Positions 55,173-63,585 of a stretch of 64,000 nucleotides of DNA are shown here, piece by piece; the first letter of the stretch is position 1, and each line of letters begins with the position of its first letter. Where the stretch lies: the NCBI RefSeq assembly GCF_003003275.1, contig NZ_PVTO01000009.1, positions 1 through 64,000 on the forward strand, read 5' to 3'. The DNA comes from Alkalibacterium olivapovliticus (GTDB taxonomy: Bacteria > Bacillota > Bacilli > Lactobacillales > Carnobacteriaceae_A). The translations under genes and the position numbers were made by a program. The notes beneath the pieces were generated by a model. That model saw only the letters and a list, made by a program, of their open reading frames with translations. It was not told the origin of the DNA and ran no database searches.

Positions 55173-56092
55173 TATTGGGTCGTTTCAATCTGTTTAAGAG
55201 CCTGAGATAAAAAATCATCCATGCGTTGAATCATACTCTCCTCGGTCAGTTCTTTTAGGCCAAAAGCACTCCACCCGCCATAGACTTCGGGGGCGTCTTC
55301 ACTAAAGACATTTCCTAAAGCCTCTAAGTCCCAGTATGGCGTATAGTCAAGCACAGGTGATGCCTTTTTGTAAGCTTCTAAAAACAAATCAGCTGATTTC
55401 TGACCATACATCATAGCCAGATTCCAGCGGCAGTGCGCAATATCGATCTGCTTTGGCCCTATACAGGCATTAGTCCAGTCCACTACAGCGGAAACCTCTT
55501 CATTATTGAACAGAACATTAGTCGGATGATAGTCCCGGTGGATAAATGTGTTTTCATCTGCCGGATGCGGCCTTTGACTTAAATAGGTGAAGGCTCTTTT
55601 CCATTTTTCTGGCCTGGATGACCACTCAGCTGTGACTGACTGATCAGGATTAAAATAGCGAAAGTACTGGTGCGTAATAGTTGGGCCCTCAAACTGATGG
55701 ATTTTCACTAGAGAGAGTGCCAACTGCTCGGTCCATTTCTGGACATTTAATGGCTTCAGTACGACTTCCCCTTCAACCTTACTCATCAGCAAACTGGGGT
55801 AAGTGGTGCTTTCTCCTTTGTGATCGAAGGCTATCAGTACAGGAGTTGTAACAGACAATTGTTCAGCCTGATTCAAATTTTTCGCTTCCTGAAAAGCAAT
55901 ATCCGGTTCTAGCCCGAGCCACTCGGTGTCCGTGTATTCCCTAAGGACCACGTCTGTTTTCCCGCTGCGTAATTCGATTTCAAGAAGCGTCATCTGAGAG
56001 GACATGCCTCCTTTTAGTGGGGTTGCACTTAAAATAACGCCATCCAGCTGAAATTCCACCCACATTCTGGTCTGTTGACTTAACTGCTCCAT
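55172..56092 (-). CDS. Phosphotransferase of the aminoglycoside phosphotransferase (APH) fold
   Basis: A 306-residue protein kinase-like enzyme. The Brenner motif appears as FIHRDYHPTNVLFNNEEVSAVVDW (about 185-209), with catalytic HxD and the metal DW; VVLREY holds a VxR/K pair in the N-lobe. Such proteins phosphorylate small molecules; resistance is only one role and there is no evidence for it here. No operon partner on the same strand nearby. Confidence 0.82.
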   Translation of the reverse strand: MEQLSQQTRMWVEFQLDGVILSATPLKGGMSSQMTLLEIELRSGKTDVVLREYTDTEWLGLEPDIAFQEAKNLNQAEQLSVTTPVLIAFDHKGESTTYPSLLMSKVEGEVVLKPLNVQKWTEQLALSLVKIHQFEGPTITHQYFRYFNPDQSVTAEWSSRPEKWKRAFTYLSQRPHPADENTFIHRDYHPTNVLFNNEEVSAVVDWTNACIGPKQIDIAHCRWNLAMMYGQKSADLFLEAYKKASPVLDYTPYWDLEALGNVFSEDAPEVYGGWSAFGLKELTEESMIQRMDDFLSQALKQIETTQ

Positions 56093-56196
56093 CGACTGCC
56101 TCCTTGATCTTTTTGTTTATTCTGGACACTGAATAGTTAACCTTGTTTGACTCTACAGCAACTCTCTTTCAGGTCACTTTATATGTAAACTAAAAA

Positions 56197-56228
56197 CACG
56201 ACACCTCGTTTTAATGAGTGGTGTCGTG
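56197..56228 (-). terminator. Terminator after the map-DJ-1 operon
   Basis: CACGACAC/GTGTCGTG arms and CTC/GAG extension with a T run on the minus side, directly after the DJ-1 gene. Confidence 0.8.
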
Positions 56229-56239
56229 CTCAGTCTGTT

Positions 56240-56845
56240 TTAAAATTGGGTCTGCCAGTCATATTCCATATGTTTAGCCGTGTTTGCTGCTGTTTCTTTT
56301 CCATAAAGGACGGCCACTAGATGCAGCGCCATTTCGATTCCAGCAGAAATACCTGCTGACGTTATAAGGTGACCCTGATCCACGAACTTGACGTCTCGTT
56401 TAACTGTAACGTTTGGAAAAGCCTTCTCCATCCGGTCCAGAGCAGTCCAATGGGTTGTAGCACTCTTTCCGTCCAACAGTCCTGCTTCTCCTAATATAAA
56501 TGAGCCAGTACAGACAGATGTCATCTTTTGAACACGGTCATTCTGCTGCTTGACCCACTCAACAACGACAGGATTCTTACTTTCGACTTCACGCGCTCCA
56601 TACCCGCCGGGAACAACTACAATATCCAGTTCCGGATGATTATCGAAGTGATAATCCGGCTCGACTTTGAGTCCATTTCGCGCTCTAATCAGCTGGCCTT
56701 TTTCAGAAATCGTCACGACATTGAATAGCTTGTCAGTATTCTCATCTTCGGTCACCGACAACACTTCATAAGGGCCGGCAAAATCCAGGACTTCTACATC
56801 GTCAAATAACAAAATACCTACAGTATATGTGGTCACATTAATCAT
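56240..56845 (-). CDS. DJ-1/PfpI family protein
   Basis: A 201-residue glutamine-amidotransferase-like protein: VGILLFDDVEVLDFAGPYEVLSV, VVPGGYGAREVE and the nucleophile elbow TSVCTGSFILGEAGLLDGKSATTHW. The THW and GLLDGKSATTHW block is closest to the isonitrile-hydratase/AraC-ligand-domain branch. The Cys and the acidic Glu/Asp of the fold are in place. Actual substrate unknown. Its start overlaps the end of the small membrane gene by eight bases, so the two are coupled. Confidence 0.85.
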   Translation of the reverse strand: MINVTTYTVGILLFDDVEVLDFAGPYEVLSVTEDENTDKLFNVVTISEKGQLIRARNGLKVEPDYHFDNHPELDIVVVPGGYGAREVESKNPVVVEWVKQQNDRVQKMTSVCTGSFILGEAGLLDGKSATTHWTALDRMEKAFPNVTVKRDVKFVDQGHLITSAGISAGIEMALHLVAVLYGKETAANTAKHMEYDWQTQF

Positions 56846-57002
56846 CCTTTAGTACAAAGGCTTTTACGAGAAGACAAACGCCGGATACAATACTGATGAT
56901 TCCTGCGATTCCAAGAAACTCCTGCTTCGTCGGCATGCGGTATTCAATGCTGACATCTACCTCGTGCTCACCTTTTTGATAGTGAAATTCTTTTTTAGCC
57001 AT
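56838..57002 (-). CDS. 54-residue small membrane protein
   Basis: A short gene with a perfect ribosome site (GAGGAGGTGATAATC then ATG). The product starts MAKKEFHYQKGEHEVDVSIE, continues YRMPTKQEF and ends in a single helix LGIAGIISIVSGVCLLVKAF followed by VLKDD. Charged N-terminus and one C-terminal helix. It lies 27 nt after methionine aminopeptidase and overlaps the DJ-1 gene start. I recognise no family. Confidence 0.75.
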   Translation of the reverse strand: MAKKEFHYQKGEHEVDVSIEYRMPTKQEFLGIAGIISIVSGVCLLVKAFVLKDD

Positions 57003-57029
57003 GATTATCACCTCCTCTTATTCGGGAGT

Positions 57030-57785
57030 TTATTCACCTGTTTGTTTAGTCAAAATCTGTGGACCCTGTTTTGTAATGGCTATGGTGTGCTCGTACTGAC
57101 AGCTGAGCCCGCCATCCTGCGTTCGCGCTGTCCATCCGTTATCATCCATTTTAGAACGCCACGTGCCTGTATTGACCATGGGTTCAATCGTTATAACCAG
57201 GCCTTCTTTCAAACGAGTCCCTTTTCCTGCTTCGCCAAAGTGCGGGACACTTGGTGCTTCATGCAGGGTCGGTCCAATGCCGTGACCGATAAACTCGCGC
57301 ACAACTGAAAAGCCTTCTGCTTCAACGTAAGTCTGGATAGCATGGCCAATATCTCCAATGCGGTTGCCTAATTTTGCCGCTTCAATGCCTTTATACAATG
57401 CTTCTTTGGTCACATCCATCAGTTTCTGAACAGTGTCAGAAGCTTCACCAACACTGTAACTCCAGCATGAATCTGCAAGCGCACCATTCAAGTTGATGAC
57501 CATGTCCACTTTAATCAGGTCACCCTGCTTTAAACTTTGTTTACGCGGGAATCCGTGACAAATTTCATCATTGATACTGACGCATGTAGAGTACTCGTAA
57601 CCCTGGTACCCTTTTTGTTCAGCAGTGGCGCCGTGTTCTTTCATCAGTTTTATAACGTACTCTTCTATATACATCCCAGAGATTCCTGGTTTAATAAAAT
57701 CGCGCAATGATTCATGAATTGCCGCCAGTACATCTCCGGCCTTATCCATTGCTTCGATTTCTCTAGGTGATTTCAATGTAATCAC
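57030..57785 (-). CDS. map: Type I methionyl aminopeptidase
   Basis: A 251-residue enzyme removing the initiator Met. The five metal ligands are visible as KVDMVINLNGALADSCW (two Asp), GHGIGPTLHEAP (His), ITIEPMV (Glu) and CQYEHTIAI (Glu). The start codon is GTG with GGAG nine bases upstream. First of a three-gene operon with the 54-residue protein and the DJ-1 protein. Active-site residues are normal; no zinc-finger extension. Confidence 0.95.
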   Translation of the reverse strand: MITLKSPREIEAMDKAGDVLAAIHESLRDFIKPGISGMYIEEYVIKLMKEHGATAEQKGYQGYEYSTCVSINDEICHGFPRKQSLKQGDLIKVDMVINLNGALADSCWSYSVGEASDTVQKLMDVTKEALYKGIEAAKLGNRIGDIGHAIQTYVEAEGFSVVREFIGHGIGPTLHEAPSVPHFGEAGKGTRLKEGLVITIEPMVNTGTWRSKMDDNGWTARTQDGGLSCQYEHTIAITKQGPQILTKQTGE

Positions 57786-57886
57786 AACTACATTCTCCTA
57801 TTCTATACTATTATCCTTATCAGTATAGCGAAAAAGAGGCGCGGACAAAAGGGTTTTCGTCTAGAACTGACGTAATGCGTCTACAG

Positions 57887-58840
57887 TCATCCTGAGAAGC
57901 GTGACTCCTTTTCGATCTTACCCTTATCTATGTAGTATGTCCCTTTCGAATACCCCATTCTGATGCATTCCTTTTTCAGGATACAGGCTAATCTTGCCAT
58001 TTTTACAGACTCGCCCATCCAGTCAAACAGCAGAGCTGACGTCAGCCGTTTTTCAGGAAATAAGAATCTGAACTGCTTCATATTTTGTATGATCGTCTTT
58101 GACAACTCCTCTTCATACCCGCACTCATTGCAGTAGGCTCTACGTTGGGTGATTCGTGTATTCAAGCTAGTGCACTGACTGCAGTTTATCCCTTTCTTAA
58201 AGTCCTGATATGTGTAGTCCGGTAATTGCTTCTGATAAGGTGCCTCCTCTCTTTGTAACCGAATCAGCGTATCGGATACGTATTCGTGCTCAGTTGAAAG
58301 TGGTCTTGATTGACTGTTTACCGACCTGAAATGACTCTCAAATTGGGGTGAGAATATAAACGGGTCACTGTCTACTGCCTGATAGAGATAAAATGTAGGA
58401 TGCGTAAATACGACGTAGCCCTTTACCTCATAGTCAAAATCCATGTCCATCAGTACCTTTCTCAGCAGTGTTTCAGTTCTTTTCAACTGAGTAGTGGGAT
58501 TATTGATTTCTTTTCCTGAATTTGTCATAAAATGCCCGTTATCATTAATAAAATTCCCTTGATAATTCTTTATTTCATAGAGATAAATAGAAGAAGAAGT
58601 GATCAGTAAACTATCGATTTGAAAAGTAGAGCCATTATGAATCAGTAACAGGTCATGCAGCACCAGCACGTTCTTGTTCAGAACCTTTTTGACGAGAGCG
58701 TCAAAAAGATCTTCTCCTTTGATCCCCTTTTTCAAATTGATCAGCTGTTTTCGACTTTCCTCGTCTAATGTTGTCCGCTTATCAAGAAACTTTAACCCTT
58801 TGAACAGATTTGAATCGGTTCTTTCTTTTGCAATAATCAT
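57887..58840 (-). CDS. NERD-domain protein with zinc ribbon
   Basis: A 317-residue protein. The NERD (nuclease-related) domain spans about residues 35-150: GIKGEDLFDALVKKVL, LVLHDLLLIHNGSTFQIDSLLI, SSIYLYEIKNYQGNF with the D..ExK nuclease-like pattern. Around 215-245 two Cys pairs (CSQC and CNEC) form a probable zinc ribbon, and the C-terminal RLTSALLFDWMG...GYSKGTYYI is shared with other Bacillota NERD proteins. DNA-processing role is suggested but untested. Confidence 0.82.
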   Translation of the reverse strand: MIIAKERTDSNLFKGLKFLDKRTTLDEESRKQLINLKKGIKGEDLFDALVKKVLNKNVLVLHDLLLIHNGSTFQIDSLLITSSSIYLYEIKNYQGNFINDNGHFMTNSGKEINNPTTQLKRTETLLRKVLMDMDFDYEVKGYVVFTHPTFYLYQAVDSDPFIFSPQFESHFRSVNSQSRPLSTEHEYVSDTLIRLQREEAPYQKQLPDYTYQDFKKGINCSQCTSLNTRITQRRAYCNECGYEEELSKTIIQNMKQFRFLFPEKRLTSALLFDWMGESVKMARLACILKKECIRMGYSKGTYYIDKGKIEKESRFSG

Positions 58841-58937
58841 TTTACCGCCTCCTACTCTAATATATTGATGAATGCTTCAAATTCTCACTATTATAGTGTT
58901 TCTTTTATTACTTAGCCTCTCTCTCACTTGATTTTCG

Positions 58938-59330
58938 GTAATGAGTTGCATCCTATATACCCATTACAATCAACTCAATCACTATTTATTTTGAGTTCCA
59001 CCTGGTCAGAAGCACTAACTGCATCTCAAAATGGTCCGTTAGTCGAGTCGAAGATAGTCGTACCGACTACCCTAAACTCATCTAAACAAGAAAATTCAGT
59101 TGAAGTCAGTCTGGATGACTAACCGCAGCTGAAACAGACTTTTTATTGAGTTACGCCTATAGGGACTTTTGGCTCTAACTCGCTATACCAGATTGACTGA
59201 GTTACACTTTAAAACTCTATAAAACTCCAAACCGGGCTTAAAAGACGGTTCATACTCGTCCTCAGACGAGTATGTCCCACTCACATTCAAAATGAAACCC
59301 AGCTGCATCTGCAGCTGGGCTCCTCTTTTA
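58938..59330 (+). ncRNA. Structured intergenic element, copy 2 (putative ncRNA or repeat)
   Basis: The gap between the NERD gene and the next gene has no credible coding sequence. It holds hairpins GTAATG/CATTAC (58938-58967), AACTCAA/TTGAGTT (58972-58997), AACCG/CGGTT, CATACTCGTC-CTCA-GACGAGTATG (59251-59274) and a final CCCAGCTGCA/TGCAGCTGGG stem (59298-59319) that may terminate a transcript. Blocks TTGAGTTACGCC (59146-59157), AAACTCATC..AAGAAAA and CTCAAAATGG match the minus strand of 47282-47710 in the same order. No promoter was convincingly identified, so transcription is unproven. Confidence 0.5.
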
Positions 59331-59356
59331 TCCTCATCTGTGATTTTAAACAAAAA

Positions 59357-59386
59357 AGCCTTCTCACTGAGAGAAGGCTTTCCTGT
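59357..59386 (-). terminator. Terminator after the 205-residue membrane protein gene
   Basis: AAAGCCTTCTC and GAGAAGGCTTT arms around ACTGA with A/T runs, a few bases after the stop. Confidence 0.85.
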
Positions 59387-59391
59387 TAGTC

Positions 59392-60009
59392 TTAGTCGTT
59401 GTCTATAAATTCGAGTTCCAGACCCTGATCAGCGAAGAATTCTTCAATGGCCGGGCGTCTGGTCGTGTTACCTGGTATAATCACGATCAGGTCCTGCGTA
59501 GTCGTGTAGTTATCGAATATAGGGAAATGGTCTGAATCGATACCAATCGGATCATCATAAATGTCAGATTCATAGTAATCTTCTTCATCTAATCCTGAGA
59601 CACGAAATTCCTGCATAGTTTCATACTCGGAATATTCACCAAATGAAAAGTCATCCATTAGAATCAAATCGTATTCTGCTGCAGTAAATTGAGCAGAGAA
59701 TCGCTCAGCCAGCTCCCCATGCGGTGTAAATGAGGCATAGACTGTATCGTTTGCTCCCTGAGGGTCAAGAATTTCCGTCAACTCCATCGACAAAGGTTCT
59801 TCTTCATCAAACATGACTTCCGGTGCTAAAACGGTCATATGGAAGTAGGTCACTGGGCGATTGATCCAGTCGATCAGCAGGTAGCCGCCAAACAGAATTG
59901 CAAGGATCGTAATAATGACGTGAGTTTTATAATATCCCCACAGATAGTCGAGTTTCTCTTTAGTCGATTCATCGGATTGCAGTATTTCTCTTACTTTTGT
60001 CTGTGCCAT
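59392..60009 (-). CDS. Single-pass membrane protein of unknown function
   Basis: A 205-residue protein. A cytoplasmic N-terminus (EKLDYLWGYYKTHVIITILAILFGGYLLIDW contains one helix, about 28-49) and a highly acidic extracytoplasmic domain with an FxLILMDDFSFGEYSE-like centre and DLIVIIPGNTTRRPAIEEFF near the end. The WxYYK motif just before the helix recurs in conserved Bacillota proteins of unknown role. I cannot name a function. Confidence 0.65.
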   Translation of the reverse strand: MAQTKVREILQSDESTKEKLDYLWGYYKTHVIITILAILFGGYLLIDWINRPVTYFHMTVLAPEVMFDEEEPLSMELTEILDPQGANDTVYASFTPHGELAERFSAQFTAAEYDLILMDDFSFGEYSEYETMQEFRVSGLDEEDYYESDIYDDPIGIDSDHFPIFDNYTTTQDLIVIIPGNTTRRPAIEEFFADQGLELEFIDND

Positions 60010-60140
60010 TCAGTAATCGTCCTTTTTTAGTTCTAATTTATATCTCTCACTATTTTAGCATAGCCGTAAAGCGTATTCAATCCGAGAAGAAAGATAGCCT
60101 TTTTTGAGACTTTTTTTGAAGACAGGCTAAAATCTTAAAA

Positions 60141-61052
60141 TCAGTTATTTCCTTCTGTATCAGGGACGAAGACATCAATGTGGTGTTTCAAGACTTTTAA
60201 GGAAATAGGCAAGGAGTCGCCTTCATCCCCATCAACATTGCTTAACACTTCTTTAGTGTACCCTTCTTTAAGTGAAATTGTTCCTTCAGTGAACTTACGG
60301 TAAAGTACGTTTTCATCATCTGTCACTTTTCCAGCAAAAATTTTAGGAACCAGGTTCATCTTTTCCGCAATTGAATCCCCTTTAACGACTGCTAAATGTA
60401 AATACCCATCATCAACACTAGCTTCTGGAATCATTGTGGTGATGCCGGCTACTGAGTTGGTTAAGGCAACCAGTACGAGAACAGACTCCTCTTCGATTTC
60501 TTCTCCATCCATATTAAATTGGAACGGGTGCACTTCTTTTTCAGTTAATGCTTTCGCTCCTTCTATGACATATGCCAGAGGACCCAGTTTAGTCTTTTTC
60601 TCAATGGGCACATCATGCACGGCTTCAGGGATTGACCCAATCGCCACGATATCAATGAAATACTGGTCATTGATTTTCCCGATATCGATGGTGCGTATTT
60701 TTCGATCAGTCAGACCTTCCACAGCTTTTTTCTCATCCATCGGAATATCAAGAACGCGTCCTAAATCATTTACTGTTCCAAGTGGAATAAACCCAAACGG
60801 CGGGCGGTTATCTTCAGGTGCAATCCCATTGACGCACTCATTGACCGTTCCATCGCCACCTAGAGCGTATATCGCATCGACATGACTGCGGCAGGCTTCA
60901 CGTGCGAATTGTGTCGCATCCCCTTCTGCCTCGGTCCATCTCAATTCCACTTCATCATATATTTTTTCCAATTCTGTCTGTGCCAAAGGACCAAACTCTT
61001 CGCCTTTTTCTTTTCCGGAAGTCGGGTTAACTATTACAACTGCTTTTGTCAT
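60141..61052 (-). CDS. Diacylglycerol/lipid kinase family protein (DagK/YegS-like)
   Basis: A 303-residue lipid kinase. VVIVNPTSGKEKGEEFG opens the catalytic domain, and YALGGDGTVNECVNGI is the GGDGT ATP site (about residue 65). VVAIGSIPEAVHDVPIEKKTKLG and SNVDGDEGDSLP follow the family. It would phosphorylate diacylglycerol or a related lipid, recycling the diacylglycerol left by teichoic synthesis. Start chosen at 61052, nine bases after AAGGAGA. Usual length. Confidence 0.9.
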   Translation of the reverse strand: MTKAVVIVNPTSGKEKGEEFGPLAQTELEKIYDEVELRWTEAEGDATQFAREACRSHVDAIYALGGDGTVNECVNGIAPEDNRPPFGFIPLGTVNDLGRVLDIPMDEKKAVEGLTDRKIRTIDIGKINDQYFIDIVAIGSIPEAVHDVPIEKKTKLGPLAYVIEGAKALTEKEVHPFQFNMDGEEIEEESVLVLVALTNSVAGITTMIPEASVDDGYLHLAVVKGDSIAEKMNLVPKIFAGKVTDDENVLYRKFTEGTISLKEGYTKEVLSNVDGDEGDSLPISLKVLKHHIDVFVPDTEGNN

Positions 61053-61149
61053 GGTGATCTTCTCCTTCAAATGATAAACATCCATTTAATACACGTTTAT
61101 CAGACTAATATGCGTAAACTCATTTTACTGTAATCTCACAGATTAGTCG

Positions 61150-61178
61150 AAAAAACGGACTTGATCAGCTCAAGCCCG
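61150..61178 (-). terminator. Terminator after the phospho-beta-glucosidase gene
   Basis: CGG-CTTGA and TCAAG-CCG arms with one unpaired base on each side; GTTTTTTCG follows on the minus strand. Confidence 0.75.
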
Positions 61179-61206
61179 CTCCTTCTTTTATTCTAATGAG
61201 TCATTA

Positions 61207-62643
61207 CTAGAGTTCCTGACCGTTCGTTTCGATTACTTTTTTGTACCAGTGATAACTGTCTTTTTTATAGCGCTTCAGTTCTTTTTCATCTAATTCTTCT
61301 CTGTCGACATAAACGAAGCCGTATCGTTTCTGGTACCCGTTCATCCAGCTCAGCAAATCTGTGTAGCTCCAGGTGCAGTACCCGAGAACGTCTACACCAT
61401 CTGTGATCGTTTCCTGAATAGCTTCAATGTGACGTTTCAGGAAATCGATGCGGTAATCATCATGGATTGTTCCGTCTTCCTCTAAGGTGTCATAAGCACC
61501 TAATCCATTTTCTGTGATTAAAATAGGCAGATCATAGCGACTGTCTATCCGTCTCATCGCGATTCGGAGACCAGTTGGATCAATATCCCAGTCCCAGTCT
61601 GTCTGGTCGACATATGGGTTGTCAGCTGACTTGAAGACGCCAGGCATACCGCTCGCCTCGCTGCTGCCTTTTTTACCCGTGGTGTTAATTTTACCGGCAG
61701 CAACACCATCCGGTTCGTTGGCTTCAACTGTACTGGTCTGATAGTAGTTCAGTCCCATAAAATCTGGCTTAGCTGATTTGAGGAGCGCTTCATCTTCAGG
61801 GTGCACTGTCGGTGTCAATCCCTTTTTCTCCAGATAATTCCAGACGACTTTAGGGTACTCACCAAAGACATACATATCCATCCACCAGTGCGCACTGAAG
61901 GCTTCATGATTTTCCGCAGCCAGCTGATTAAGCGGATGACTGTCTAAAGCATAAGTCGGACCATACGCAAAGCTTGGACCGATTTTACCCTTGATTCCCA
62001 TTTCTCTAAACCGTTTGATGACTGATGCATTCGCTAAGTTGGCAATGTGATTGGCTTCAAACAGCCGTTTTTCATCTGTTACATTAGGTGGATGAGCAGC
62101 CATGCGATAGCCGAGTGTAATAAAAATATTCTGCTCATTCAGGCTGACCCAGTATTTCACTTTATTGTTGTATCGCTCAAATAACAGTTCTGCATAACGG
62201 GTGAAATCTTCAATAACCTGACGATTTTCCCACCCGCCATACTTATCCTGCAATGCCTGTGGAATATCCCAGTGATACAATGTCAACACTGGTTCAATCC
62301 CGTTTTCAATCAATTCATCGATCAACTTGTCATAAAACGCGAGGCCTTTTTCATTAATCTCTCTGTCACCGTCCGGAATCACTCGACTCCATGCAACAGA
62401 AAAACGATAAGCCTTCATTCCCTGCTCTGCCATCAATGCAACGTCTTCTTTATAGCGGTGATAATGGTCGACTGCTACTTCACCTGTGGTCCCTTTAAAC
62501 GTCTTGCCGGGAATTTTAACGAATCGGTCCCATACAGACTCGCCTTTTCCCTCTTCGCTTGCGGCTCCTTCTACTTGATAGGCTGCAGAAGCAGATCCCC
62601 ACAAAAAGTCATCCGGAAACGCATTCAATTTATCATGATACAT
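61207..62643 (-). CDS. GH1 6-phospho-beta-glucosidase
   Basis: A 478-residue glycosidase cleaving phosphorylated beta-glucosides such as cellobiose or salicin phosphate. GH1 signatures: FPDDFLWGSASAAYQVEGA, acid/base in VSLNEQNIF, nucleophile in LITENGLGAYD. The phosphate-recognition stretch SWMNGYQKRYGFVYVD contains the Lys and Tyr found in 6-phospho enzymes. Start chosen at 62643 with GAGGAG seven bases upstream. No PTS gene is next to it, so transport must come from elsewhere. A promoter with a cre-like site is upstream. Confidence 0.9.
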   Translation of the reverse strand: MYHDKLNAFPDDFLWGSASAAYQVEGAASEEGKGESVWDRFVKIPGKTFKGTTGEVAVDHYHRYKEDVALMAEQGMKAYRFSVAWSRVIPDGDREINEKGLAFYDKLIDELIENGIEPVLTLYHWDIPQALQDKYGGWENRQVIEDFTRYAELLFERYNNKVKYWVSLNEQNIFITLGYRMAAHPPNVTDEKRLFEANHIANLANASVIKRFREMGIKGKIGPSFAYGPTYALDSHPLNQLAAENHEAFSAHWWMDMYVFGEYPKVVWNYLEKKGLTPTVHPEDEALLKSAKPDFMGLNYYQTSTVEANEPDGVAAGKINTTGKKGSSEASGMPGVFKSADNPYVDQTDWDWDIDPTGLRIAMRRIDSRYDLPILITENGLGAYDTLEEDGTIHDDYRIDFLKRHIEAIQETITDGVDVLGYCTWSYTDLLSWMNGYQKRYGFVYVDREELDEKELKRYKKDSYHWYKKVIETNGQEL

Positions 62644-62674
62644 TACGTCACTCCTCAAAATAAATACTACGTTT

Positions 62675-62702
62675 AGTATAACGGTTTCAAAAGAAAGGTC
62701 AA
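62675..62702 (-). promoter_or_regulatory. Promoter of the phospho-beta-glucosidase gene
   Basis: Minus-strand TTGACC (62697-62702), 16-base spacer, TATACT (62675-62680). Good match to consensus, 32 bases before the start. Confidence 0.7.
62676..62689 (-). promoter_or_regulatory. cre-like operator (candidate CcpA site)
   Basis: TGAAACCGTTATAC fits TGWAANCGNTNWCA at 12 of 14 positions (the final CA is AC). It overlaps the spacer and -10 box, a position where CcpA binding would repress. Fits a catabolic gene for beta-glucosides; prediction only. Confidence 0.4.
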
Positions 62703-62842
62703 TCCTAATCAATTAGTCAAAAATCGTAATAATTGAACTGAAATGTTCTCAATAATGTAATATCGTCGGATTAAATTATCTGAATGCTGTAAAACTTTCC
62801 TTATATCTTGTTAAAAAATGCGTTTTGTGAAAACATGAACCA

Positions 62843-62871
62843 TTGAAACTCCTACTAATAAGTGGTATCAT
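62843..62871 (+). promoter_or_regulatory. Promoter of the flavodoxin gene
   Basis: TTGAAA (62843-62848), 17-base spacer ending TGG, TATCAT (62866-62871): good sigma-A promoter with extended -10. Confidence 0.65.
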
Positions 62872-62917
62872 TTTTTAGGATAGATGACGACATAACCTGA
62901 TGGAAAGGATGAAGGTC

Positions 62918-63370
62918 ATGCCAAAAGTAATGATCGTATACGCGAGTCTGACTGGGAACACTGAAGAATGTGCTGAAATTTTAGAAGCTGCATTTCAGGA
63001 ATTAGGTGCCGAAGTCGAAGTGGTCGAGAGTGTATTTGCGGATCCAGAAGACTTTACGTCTGCTGATATCGTAATAGTTGGCACATACACCTATGGAACA
63101 GATGCAGATCTGCCGGATGAGATCGTTGATTTTTATGAAGAACTTGAAGAAGTCGATCTGACAGGGAAAATTTTTGGATCATTTGGATCAGGCGATACAT
63201 TTTATGACAAGTACTGCAAATCCGTTGATGATTTTGATGAGCAGTTTGCTAAAACAGGTGCAGTCAAAGGGGCAGAAAATGTCAAGGTCAACTTGAATCC
63301 TGAAGAGGACGACGAGCAAAATCTGAAAGCTTTCGCAGAACACCTAATCAAAGCCTACACTAATCAGTAG
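62918..63370 (+). CDS. Flavodoxin
   Basis: A 150-residue FMN-binding electron carrier. VMIVYASLTGNTEECAEIL is the phosphate loop, VGTYTYGTDADLPDEIVDFYEEL and FGSFGSGDTFYDKYCKSVDDFDEQ form the two flavin loops. Strongly acidic, as usual. Of three nearby ATG codons I chose 62918: GGAAAGG is nine bases upstream and the product starts at the flavodoxin core, while 62900 has no site. Confidence 0.92.
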   Translation: MPKVMIVYASLTGNTEECAEILEAAFQELGAEVEVVESVFADPEDFTSADIVIVGTYTYGTDADLPDEIVDFYEELEEVDLTGKIFGSFGSGDTFYDKYCKSVDDFDEQFAKTGAVKGAENVKVNLNPEEDDEQNLKAFAEHLIKAYTNQ

Positions 63371-63383
63371 GTTACTCTTAAAG

Positions 63384-63449
63384 TCTCTATTGAGCATTCA
63401 CTGTCTTCCCTACTTATAGGAAGGATCGAATGTTAAATAGAGATTTTTT
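63384..63449 (+). terminator. Terminator after flavodoxin
   Basis: TCTCTATT and AATAGAGA outer arms, inner CTTCC/GGAAG stem, followed by TTTTTT. Long but imperfect hairpin. Confidence 0.7.
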
Positions 63450-63505
63450 GCATCGCGTCTCTTTGACTGCTTGTATATAGCACCTTTTGATATAAAGCTA
63501 ACTAA

Positions 63506-63531
63506 GAGCGTTTTCATTGGCGCTCTTACCT
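63506..63531 (+). repeat. Perfect 8-bp inverted repeat upstream of the aldo/keto reductase gene
   Basis: TAAGAGCG and CGCTCTTA flank TTTTCATTGG. No T run follows, so it is either an operator or a weak structure in the upstream region. Role unknown. Confidence 0.4.
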
Positions 63532-63585
63532 TACTTTATGTATACTTTTTTATAGAAGTTAATTAAATAGAAAGTAGGAATGTGC

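Noticed and set aside
55172-56092. Antibiotic resistance gene
   Set aside because: The APH fold is shared by many small-molecule kinases; nothing in the sequence or neighbourhood points to aminoglycosides or macrolides.
58928-59122. 64-residue open frame on the plus strand
   Set aside because: It has no ribosome site, lies within the hairpin-rich element and its sequence shows no domain; the corresponding region of the other copy is not coding.
60436-60885. 149-residue plus-strand open frame opposite the lipid kinase
   Set aside because: It lies wholly within a well-supported gene on the other strand, with no ribosome site or recognisable domain.
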